This document shows, piece after piece, positions 14,405 through 21,884 of a DNA stretch of 64,000 nucleotides. Source of the DNA: Streptomyces populi. Its GTDB lineage: Bacteria > Actinomycetota > Actinomycetes > Streptomycetales > Streptomycetaceae. The notes beneath the pieces were generated by a model. That model saw only the letters and a program-made list of their open reading frames with translations, searched no databases and was not told the origin of the DNA. The stretch is from positions 1 to 64,000 of the forward strand of contig NZ_KZ626876.1 of NCBI RefSeq assembly GCF_002911015.1, given 5' to 3'. Both the position numbers and the translations under genes were made by a program. Every line of letters starts with the position of its first letter. Position 1 is the first letter of the stretch.

Positions 14405-16746
14405 CCGACGACGCGATACCGGGCCGTGGCCGGTACACCGAACAGGCCCGCGCAGCGCGGCTGGCATGGCTGCTCGCCCGGACCGGCGCGACCCTCGATT
14501 CCGCCGCACACACGGCGATCGAGGCCGCGTCGCTGACCGGGAACCTGGAGAACTTCGCCGGATCGGTCGAGGTCCCGGTGGGGCTGGCCGGACCGCTGCA
14601 ATTCCGCGGCCAGGGCGTCCAGGAAGCCGTCGTCGCGCCGATGGCCACCACCGAGGGCGCGCTCGTCGCCTCCGCCTCGCGCGGCGCACGCGCCCTGAGC
14701 CTGGCCGGCGGAGTGTCCACCCGGGTGCTCTCCCAGCGGATGAGCCGCGCCCCCGCCTTCGAGTTCGACGACCTGGCCGGCGCCGCCCGTTTCAGCCGCT
14801 GGCTCGGCACCCGCCGCCCGCAGCTGGAGGACCAGGTCCGGCTGGTCTCGCAGCACGCCCGGCTGGTCGCGGTCGATCCGTACCAGATCGGCCGCTACCT
14901 GCACGTGCGGTTCGTCTTCGAGACCGCGGACGCGGCCGGACAGAACATGACCACCGCGGCCACCTGGCAGATCTGCACCTGGCTGAACGAGGTGCTCGCC
15001 GACGAGCCCGGGCTGCGACCGCGCAACACGCTGCTCGAAGGCAACCTGAGCAGCGACAAGAAGGTCAGCTCGGTCTCGCTGCTGGCCGGCCGCGGCACCC
15101 GGGTCACCGCCGAGTGCGTCATCCCGGGCGACGTGGTCGCCTCGGTCCTGAAGACCACCCCGGCGGCGATCGCCCGCGGACACCGGGTCGCCGTCATCGG
15201 AGCCCAGCAGGCCGGCATGACCGGGTACGGCATCAACGCGGCCAACGTGATCGCCGCGCTGTTCGTGGCCACCGGACAGGACATCGCCTGCGTGCACGAG
15301 TCCGCTGTGTCCGTGCTCTCCTTCGACTCCGACGGCGACGACCTGATCGCGACGCTCCTGCTGCCGAACCTCGTGATCGGCACCGTCGGCGGCGGCACCG
15401 GCCTGCCCGACCAGCGCGACTGGCTCGGCGTCCTCGGATGCCGTGGCGAAGGCGGCACGGCCCGGCTGGCCGAGATCATCGCCGGCTTCGCCCTGGCGCT
15501 CGACGTGTCGACCGCGTCGGCCCTGGTCAGCGGCCAGTTCGCCGATGCGCACCGGCGGCTGGGCCGGGCCCGGCGGGTGGACTGGCTGCGCGCCGACGAC
15601 CTCGGCCCCGGCCTCCTCCAGCCGGCCATGGCCGAGCGGCTCGACAGCCCCCGGCTGCGCGTCACCGACGTCGTACGGGCGCCGGCGATGGTCGGCGACG
15701 GCATCTCCACCGAACTCGGCGCCCTCGGCGAACGGCGCAAGCTGACCGGCGTCATCCCCATGACCGTGAGCTGGACCGAGGACGACGGCCCGCGGACCAC
15801 CGCCGAACTGGTGGCGAAGGCCAAACCGCGCGGCGAGGAGATCGCCGCCGGCATCGGCCGGATCGCCTCGCTGTGCGGCCCCGAGGTGTCCTCGGCCTGG
15901 GAGACCTGGGGCGGCGGCAGCGACTTCCCTGCCGCCCACCGGCGCGAACTGGCCGTCTTCCGGCGGCCCGAAGGCGTACTGACCAGCCTGCTCCCGGTCT
16001 GCTACGGCATCATCGAGGACGAGGCGCGCGAAGCGTACGTGATCCTCATGGAACGCCTGGACATCACGACCGGGCCGTGGAGCCGCACCGACGTGGACCG
16101 CGCGCTGCGCGCCATCGCCCCCGTGCACGGGCACTGGCTCGGACGCGACCAGCAGATCCTGGCCGAGGGCTGGCTGTACCGCGACGGCACGACCGCCCAC
16201 CTCGTCAAGGCACGCGAACTGTGGGAGGCGCTGGTCCGCCACAACGCCGCGGAACTGCCCGAACTGATGACGCCGCAGCGCACCAGGACGGCGCTCGCGG
16301 CGGCGGCCGAGGCGGAGTTCTGGGTGCAGGAGATGGACGCGATGCCCCGCACACTCGTCCACAACGACTTCAACCCCCGCAACATCAGCCGACAGGGCGA
16401 GCGCGTCACCGCCTACGACTGGGAACTGGCCACCGTCGCAGTGCCCCAGCGCGACCTGGCCGAACTGCTGGCCTTCACCCTCACCCCGCACAGCACCACC
16501 GACGAGGTCGACCACCACCTGGAGGTGCACCGCGCCGCGGTCGCCGCCGCGGCCGGACCGGACGCGACCGTGCCGCAGCCGGAACAGTGGCGGCGCGGCT
16601 ACGGGCTCGCGCTGCGTGAGATGCTCCTGAGCCGCCTCCAGCTGTACACCGCCGCGCACAGCCACCGGGAACTGCCGTTCCTCCCGGCCGTGCTGGACAC
16701 CACGTTCCACCTGTGGAACCTGGAAGCCGCCCGGGACGGTGAGTGA
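14401..16746 (+). CDS. HMG-CoA reductase fused to an aminoglycoside/choline-phosphotransferase-like kinase domain
   Basis: 781 residues from GTG, which overlaps the previous stop (GTGA); GAAAGGG lies upstream. Residues 1 to about 405 are a class I-type HMG-CoA reductase. They contain ENFAGSVEVPVGLAGP, the catalytic Glu85 (MATTEGALVAS), Asp219-Lys220-Lys221 (DKK), Asp294 (TGQD), IGTVGGGTGL and His384 (ADAHRRLGR), so the four catalytic positions are kept. Residues from about 430 to 781 look like an APH/choline-kinase fold: a candidate ATP-binding Lys near 473, Brenner motif His654-x-Asp656 with Asn661 (HNDFNPRN), and metal-binding Asp673 (YDWE). HMG-CoA reductase normally makes mevalonate with two NADPH; this kinase family phosphorylates hydroxyl groups. 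The fusion suggests an acyl-CoA is reduced to a primary alcohol and then phosphorylated on one polypeptide. I know of no standard mevalonate-pathway gene with this layout, and none of the other mevalonate genes are in the window. Substrate unknown. Confidence 0.9.
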   Translation: MTDDAIPGRGRYTEQARAARLAWLLARTGATLDSAAHTAIEAASLTGNLENFAGSVEVPVGLAGPLQFRGQGVQEAVVAPMATTEGALVASASRGARALSLAGGVSTRVLSQRMSRAPAFEFDDLAGAARFSRWLGTRRPQLEDQVRLVSQHARLVAVDPYQIGRYLHVRFVFETADAAGQNMTTAATWQICTWLNEVLADEPGLRPRNTLLEGNLSSDKKVSSVSLLAGRGTRVTAECVIPGDVVASVLKTTPAAIARGHRVAVIGAQQAGMTGYGINAANVIAALFVATGQDIACVHESAVSVLSFDSDGDDLIATLLLPNLVIGTVGGGTGLPDQRDWLGVLGCRGEGGTARLAEIIAGFALALDVSTASALVSGQFADAHRRLGRARRVDWLRADDLGPGLLQPAMAERLDSPRLRVTDVVRAPAMVGDGISTELGALGERRKLTGVIPMTVSWTEDDGPRTTAELVAKAKPRGEEIAAGIGRIASLCGPEVSSAWETWGGGSDFPAAHRRELAVFRRPEGVLTSLLPVCYGIIEDEAREAYVILMERLDITTGPWSRTDVDRALRAIAPVHGHWLGRDQQILAEGWLYRDGTTAHLVKARELWEALVRHNAAELPELMTPQRTRTALAAAAEAEFWVQEMDAMPRTLVHNDFNPRNISRQGERVTAYDWELATVAVPQRDLAELLAFTLTPHSTTDEVDHHLEVHRAAVAAAAGPDATVPQPEQWRRGYGLALREMLLSRLQLYTAAHSHRELPFLPAVLDTTFHLWNLEAARDGE

Positions 16747-16747
16747 G

Positions 16748-17614
16748 ATGCGGGCCGCCTTGGTGGGCATCGACGGCACCGGCAAGACGACGGTGGCGCG
16801 GCTGCTGAGCACCGTGCCCGGCGTTTCCGTCGTCCACGCGATCCGCGCGCACGACGACCCGGACAGCCCCGAGGCGACGCGCTCCCTGCACCTGGCGCGG
16901 GCGTCCGCCGCCGCGGACCTGATCGGCAGTTCGCCGCTGAAGGTCGCGGTGCTCTATCTGCAACTGTGCCAGTACGCCCCGGCCGAGCGCCGCGCCACGC
17001 AGCGTGGCGCGATCGTCCTGGCGGACAGGCACCCGCTGGTCGACCCCCTCGTCTATCTGCCGATGTTCGCGCGGATCGCGGGCGATCCCGATCCCGGCGA
17101 CGCCGTCCGGCGCTGGTGGGCGGAGCAGGGTCCGGAGACCGCGCGCGAGGTGCGGGACTGGCTGGAAGCCTGCTCGGGCGGTACGGATCCGTGGGCGCTC
17201 GGCCTGGACCTGCTGCGGCTCGCCGCCGCGCCCCGCGAGGAACTGGCGCAGCGCCTGGCCGACATGTTCTCGACCGCCCCGCCGGACGTCGTGGTACGGC
17301 TCCACCTTCCGGTCGACGAGGCACTGCGGCGCACCCGCAGCCGCCGGAACGGCACCGAACTGCACGAGGACGCCCGGCTGCTCACCGGGCTCGCCCACGC
17401 CTACGACGACGTGCTCGACCGGCTCTCCGGCCGCGTCACGGTGCACCGGGTCGACTGCGTCGGCCGCGACGCGACGTCCGTCGCCGACGAGGTGGCCGGC
17501 CTGCTGGGAGTGGACACACAGGCTCGGGCGCCGGTGACAGGGCCGGCGCGTCCGAGCCGGGTCGTGGAGCAGCACACCGCGGTCACCGAACCGGGGGCCG
17601 CGGTCGCCCACTGA
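16748..17614 (+). CDS. Thymidylate-kinase-like P-loop kinase of the tailoring cassette
   Basis: 288 residues from ATG 16748, one base after the preceding stop; a GTG at 16739 would add three residues and overlap. The N-terminus is a Walker A loop (LVGIDGTGKTTVARLL). A DRHPLVD motif near 96 resembles the DR(Y/F/H) substrate motif of dTMP kinases, and an Arg-rich LRRTRSRRNG segment near 200 could be the lid. The family transfers phosphate from ATP to a monophosphate. Being longer than ordinary dTMP kinases (about 210 residues) and placed after a kinase-fused reductase, it may add a second phosphate to the product of that enzyme rather than serve DNA synthesis. That role is inference. The last 30 or so residues look unstructured. 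Confidence 0.88.
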   Translation: MRAALVGIDGTGKTTVARLLSTVPGVSVVHAIRAHDDPDSPEATRSLHLARASAAADLIGSSPLKVAVLYLQLCQYAPAERRATQRGAIVLADRHPLVDPLVYLPMFARIAGDPDPGDAVRRWWAEQGPETAREVRDWLEACSGGTDPWALGLDLLRLAAAPREELAQRLADMFSTAPPDVVVRLHLPVDEALRRTRSRRNGTELHEDARLLTGLAHAYDDVLDRLSGRVTVHRVDCVGRDATSVADEVAGLLGVDTQARAPVTGPARPSRVVEQHTAVTEPGAAVAH

Positions 17615-17679
17615 CGCACCCACCGCCGCGGGCGACCTCCGCCTCGGCGCTTCGCCTTCCGCACTCTGGAGAAACCTTG

Positions 17680-18456
17680 ATGTACGCCCCGACCCCGAAA
17701 CCGTCCACGGACCGGCAGGCGTGGCTGCGCCGTTACGCGAACGCCCCGGACGCCCGCCACCGGCTCGTCTGCCTGCCGCACGCGGGCGGTTCCGCCAGCT
17801 TCTACATGCCGCTCGCGCGTGCCCTGGCCCCGGAGATCGACATCGTCGCCGTCCAGTACCCGGGGCGGCAGGACCGCAGGGCCGACCCGTTCCCCGCCAC
17901 GCTGCAAGACCTCGCCGCCCATGTCGCCGAGGCGCTGTGCGGGGAACCGGCCGTACCGACGGCGTTCTTCGGGCACAGCATGGGGGCGGCGGTGGCCTTC
18001 GAGGTCATCCGCCTCCTCGAAGACTCCCCGACGCCCGTGACGGCGCTCTTCGCGTCTGGCCGCGGCGCTCCGCCGGTCAACCGCGGCGAGCGGGTGCACG
18101 CCATGTCGCAGGAAGACGTGCTGGCCGAACTGCGCGGCCTGGAGGGCACGGACAGCCGGATGTTCGACGATCCCGAGATCATCGAGATGATCATGCCCCC
18201 GCTGCGCAACGACTACCGCCTCATCGAGACCTACCGCTACGTGCCCGGCCCGCCCGTGGCCTGTCCGATCCGCGGATTCCTCGGCGCGCAGGACCCGAAG
18301 GTCGACGAGGGCGAGATGAAGCTGTGGGCCGACCACACCGCCGGTTCGTTCGACCTGACACTGCTGCCGGGCGGCCACTTCTACCTGGTGCAGCACCAGC
18401 CTGAGATCGTCGAGGCGATCCGCAACACCTTGCTGGTCGCCCCTCCGTACGTGTGA
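17680..18456 (+). CDS. Type II thioesterase (alpha/beta hydrolase) of the PKS cluster
   Basis: 258 residues; the ATG has GGAG eight bases upstream. It has the standard TEII layout: LVCLPHAGGSASFY near 29, the nucleophile Ser in GHSMG near 102, the acid Asp in GAQDPKV near 208, and the His in GGHFYLV near 235. Free-standing enzymes of this family remove stalled or wrong acyl groups from carrier proteins, and some release chains. Since neither PKS here carries a TE domain, a role in release is possible but not shown. It is about 65 bases after the kinase gene, so it may share the transcript. It is the last gene of the cluster on this side; the next gene is housekeeping htpG. Confidence 0.95.
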   Translation: MYAPTPKPSTDRQAWLRRYANAPDARHRLVCLPHAGGSASFYMPLARALAPEIDIVAVQYPGRQDRRADPFPATLQDLAAHVAEALCGEPAVPTAFFGHSMGAAVAFEVIRLLEDSPTPVTALFASGRGAPPVNRGERVHAMSQEDVLAELRGLEGTDSRMFDDPEIIEMIMPPLRNDYRLIETYRYVPGPPVACPIRGFLGAQDPKVDEGEMKLWADHTAGSFDLTLLPGGHFYLVQHQPEIVEAIRNTLLVAPPYV

Positions 18457-18763
18457 TGGGGCGGTGGGCGGGTGCCGGCGGGACTTCGCGGCGCCAGGAG
18501 CGGCCGAAGCGGGAGTGCGGGCGGGCCCGGTGGACGAGACGCTCCTGCTCCAGTTTGCCGACGCCGGGGCCGCGACCGCGCGGGGCACCTGCCCCACGTC
18601 CTGGCGGGACGGCCGGGGCGGGCGCGCCCACGGTGAGGTCCGTCTGACGCAGACACAGATGCGGGCGCCGCGCGGCGAACGGCGGTGACAATGCGTCGAC
18701 TTGGTGTCTTACAGTGGCTGTCGCCCGATTCGGCCACCCAGGAACCTGTGAGGAATACGAAGC
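18457..18763. other. Intergenic region between PKS cluster and htpG
   Basis: About 300 bases with no convincing gene. A possible sigma-70-type promoter for htpG is GTGACA at 18685-18690 and TACAGT at 18710-18715 (19-base gap, so weak). I see no CIRCE element and no HspR-type (HAIR) inverted repeat. This marks the right border of the biosynthetic cluster. Confidence 0.4.
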
Positions 18764-20665
18764 ATGGCGACCGAAACGTTCGAGTTCCAGGTAGAAGCAC
18801 GCCAGCTGCTCCAGCTGATGATCCACTCGGTCTACTCGAACAAGGACGTCTTCCTGCGCGAGCTCGTCTCCAACGCCTCCGACGCGCTCGACAAGCTGCG
18901 TCTTGCCGCGTTGCGGGAGGACGGGCTCGACGCCGACACGTCCGACCCGCACATCGAGATCGAGCTAGACCAGAAGGCCCGTACGCTCACCGTGCGGGAC
19001 AACGGCATCGGGATGTCGTACGACGAGGTCGGCAAGCTCATCGGCACCATCGCCAATTCGGGCACGGCCGCCTTCCTCCAGGAGCTGAAGGAGGCACAGG
19101 ACGCGGCCGGGGCCGAGGGGCTCATCGGACAGTTCGGCGTCGGTTTCTACTCCGGCTTCATGGTGGCCGACGAGATGACCCTGGTGACCCGGCGTGCCGG
19201 GGAGCGCAGCGGCACGCGGTGGTCGTCGCGAGGTGAGGGCACGTACACCCTGGAGACGGTCGACGACGTGCCGCAGGGCAGTGCCGTCACGCTCCACCTC
19301 AAGCCTGCCGACACCGACGACCAGCTGCACGACTACACCTCCGCCTGGAAGATCAAGGAGATCGTCAAGCGGTACTCCGACTTCATCACCTGGCCGGTCC
19401 GGCTCCTCCCGCAGGCGACCGACGGCGAGGAAACGCCCGAACCCGAGACACTGAACTCGATGAAGGCGCTGTGGGCACGCTCGCGCGACGAGGTCTCCGA
19501 CGACGAGTACCACGAGCTGTACAAGCACGTCAGCCACGACTGGCGCGATCCCCTGGAGACGATCCGCCTCCAGGCCGAGGGCACCTTCGAGTACCAGGCG
19601 CTGCTGTTCCTTCCGGCTCACGCGCCCCACGACTTGTTCACCCGGGACTTCCGCCGCGGTCTGCAGCTGTACGTCAAGCGCGTACTGATCATGGACGACT
19701 GCGAGGCGCTGCTGCCGCCCCACCTCCGCTTCGTCAAGGGTGTCGTCGACGCGCAGGACCTCTCGCTCAACGTCTCCCGGGAGATCCTCCAGCAGGACCG
19801 GCACATCCGGATGATCCAGCGCCGGCTGACCAAGAAGGTCCTGTCCTCGGTCAAGGAGATGAAGGCGAACGACGCCGACAAGTACGCCGCGTTCTGGCGG
19901 GAGTTCGGTGCCGTGCTGAAGGAGGGCCTGCTCGGCGACACCGACGACCGCGACGCCCTGCTGGCCGTGGCGTCCTTCGCCAGCACCCACGACGAGGAGG
20001 CGCCGACCACGCTCCAGCAGTACGTGGAGCGGATGAAGGACGGTCAGGACGACATCTATTACATGACCGGCACGTCCCGGCAGACCATCGAGAACTCCCC
20101 GCACATGGAGGCGTTCCGGGACCGGGGTGTCGAGGTCCTGCTGCTCACCGACCCCGTCGACGAGGTGTGGGTCGACGTCGTGGGCGAGTTCGAGGGCAAG
20201 CGGCTGAGGTCCGTCGCCAAGGGCGAGATCGATCTCGACGTCCAGGGCGGCGAACAGGCCGACGGCGGGCGGGAGAAGCAGGCCGAGACGTACGCCGCCC
20301 TGCTGGGCTGGATGAAGGAACACCTCGGGGAGGAGATGAAGGACGTCCGCCTGTCGACCCGGCTGACGGTCTCCCCGGCCTGTGTGGTCTCCGATGCCCA
20401 TGACCTCACTCCGGCGCTGGAGAGCATGTACCGGGCCATGGGCCAGGAGATTCCGTCCGCCCGGCGGATCCTCGAACTCAACCCCGCTCACCCCCTGGTC
20501 CAGGGTCTGAACCAGGCGTACCAGGAGGGTGAGGACCGCTCCGGGCTCTCCGAGACCGCCGACCTGCTGTACGGACTCGCGGTGCTCGCGGAGGGCGGGC
20601 GGCCGACGGACCCGGGGCGTTTCGTGAAGCTGGTGGCGGAGCGACTGGAGCGCACGCTTCGCTGA
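18764..20665 (+). CDS. htpG: Molecular chaperone HtpG (bacterial Hsp90)
   Basis: 633 residues, close to the family length of about 620-640. The N-terminal GHKL ATPase has the expected motifs: [13 protein letters not shown] near 35, [11 protein letters not shown] near 80 and [12 protein letters not shown] near 125. The middle domain has [21 protein letters not shown] and [10 protein letters not shown]. The C-terminal dimerisation domain ends without the eukaryotic MEEVD tail. It is a cytosolic homodimeric ATP-driven chaperone for late folding. The start is ATG with a GAGGA site about ten bases upstream. It is monocistronic: the upstream gene belongs to the PKS cluster, and a strong hairpin follows directly. 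Confidence 0.98.
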
Positions 20666-20674
20666 ACCGGACAG

Positions 20675-20704
20675 CGCCGCCGTCCGCCGAGCCGGACGGC
20701 GGCG
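20675..20704 (+). terminator. Rho-independent-like terminator after htpG
   Basis: A perfect 12-bp GC stem (CGCCGCCGTCCG pairing with CGGACGGCGGCG) with a 6-base loop begins nine bases after the htpG stop. There is no U-tract, as is usual in Streptomyces. Confidence 0.8.
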
Positions 20705-20953
20705 TCCACCGGACCGGTGGCGTCGACGCGTATCCGGCTCTCGGCCCGAAGGGGCCCGGGTACGCGTCGCCGCCGCCCATGACGGTCGGCCGACTGCGTC
20801 ACGGCACCGAACCGCACGGAACGCGTGGGTCCGCGCCGAACGGCACCGCACCGCCCGCGACGGCCGGATCGCAGAGTTCTGCGGCGTCCTGGCCTTGACC
20901 GGTGCGGCCCGCTCCCGTACGACGCGGACCACCGTCCGCGACGGCCGTCCGGC

Positions 20954-21484
20954 TCAGTGCCCTGGCCCCGCGGGTCCGTCGCCGCACTCGGAGCGGAGGG
21001 CGTCGCGGAGCCTGCGCAGGTCGTCGGCGGGCCTTCCCAGGCCGTTGAGGTGGAGCCGGGCCGCCTCGACGCTCGGACGCGGGTTCGAGGGGAAGGCGAG
21101 GTCCATGGCCTCGCGCATCATCCACTGGCCGTAGGAGAGCAGGCGTCCCGCGTACTCCTGGGCCCGGACGAGATCGGCCTCCGTCAGCGGCAGATCGCGC
21201 ACGCGCGCGTGCAGCCGGTGCAGGACCCTGTACTGTCGTCCGGCTTCCCGGGCGGTCTGCCCGGCGAGGGGGCCCGGTTCGCCGCAGGCCGCCACCGTCC
21301 GGTCCGCCGGTGCCTGCGCCGCCACCGCCTCGTCCAGCAGGGCGGTGAGCGCCCGCAGCTGGGCGGAGCGCGGGGGAGGAGCCGGTGCGGGGAGGCGTCG
21401 CGGCTTCGCCAGGAGGCGCACGGCACGCCGACGCAGTGCGCCCCACTGTCGTCCGGGTATACCTGGTGTCGTACCTGGTGTCAT
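20954..21484 (-). CDS. Hypothetical protein
   Basis: 176 residues on the minus strand. The ATG at 21484 is preferred over longer starts because GGGAGGG sits four bases before it and the extension would be low-complexity. I do not recognise the family. The first 40 residues are basic and Pro/Ala-rich; the rest is predicted alpha-helical with Leu/Arg heptads (YRVLHRLHARVRDLPLTE, then LVRAQEYAGRLLSYGQWMM). There is no signal peptide or membrane segment. It is divergent from the rhamnosidase gene, about 400 bases away. Confidence 0.65.
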   Translation of the reverse strand: MTPGTTPGIPGRQWGALRRRAVRLLAKPRRLPAPAPPPRSAQLRALTALLDEAVAAQAPADRTVAACGEPGPLAGQTAREAGRQYRVLHRLHARVRDLPLTEADLVRAQEYAGRLLSYGQWMMREAMDLAFPSNPRPSVEAARLHLNGLGRPADDLRRLRDALRSECGDGPAGPGH

Positions 21485-21736
21485 GGCCCTCCCGGTCCGT
21501 GCCGCAGGGGTCCGTGCCGCAGGATCCCGGCCGCCGACGGTTCCCTCAACGATCTCGGAGCACCTCGACGGGGTGCCTTTCCAGTGTGCGTCACCGCGCT
21601 CCGCAGCCGGTGTCGCCGGATCCTGCCGATCGCGCGGGCTTCCTCGCCGGGTGTTCGAGGCCGAGTGTGCGTGGCGAGTGCGCCGAGGTGCGCGCGAGGC
21701 GGGCGTGGGGCCGTCCCGAACGGTGTGCCGAACCCC

Positions 21737-21765
21737 TTGACCCCCCTTGGTGACTCTCGTACGGT
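21737..21765 (+). promoter_or_regulatory. Promoter of the alpha-L-rhamnosidase gene
   Basis: TTGACC at 21737-21742 and TACGGT at 21760-21765 are separated by exactly 17 bases, close to the Streptomyces housekeeping consensus. The likely start of transcription lies just upstream of the palindrome at 21783. Confidence 0.65.
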
Positions 21766-21782
21766 ACGACCGCACCAGCTTG

Positions 21783-21796
21783 TTGAAACGTTTCAA
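21783..21796. promoter_or_regulatory. LacI-family operator palindrome (TTGAAACGTTTCAA)
   Basis: A perfect 14-base palindrome with a central CG, the typical form of LacI/CcpA-type operators, placed about 10-25 bases downstream of the predicted transcription start. Binding there would block the rhamnosidase promoter. No LacI gene is adjacent; the only one in the window (56355-57347) is near palindromes of a different sequence. Confidence 0.75.
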
Positions 21797-21884
21797 TCCC
21801 ACTTCGGAACCGGCCGCTCCCGTCCGTGTCCGCCGTACAACCGAGCCGTCCTGCCTCGCCCGACGTGTGTGAAGGAGTACTCCG

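Noticed and set aside
13981..16812. A 943-codon minus-strand frame opposite the HMG-CoA-reductase fusion
   Set aside because: It is an antisense shadow. The plus strand has complete reductase and kinase motifs, and the minus-strand protein has none.
18965..20932. A 655-codon minus-strand frame opposite htpG
   Set aside because: It is an antisense shadow of a highly conserved chaperone gene with no ribosome site or family signature.
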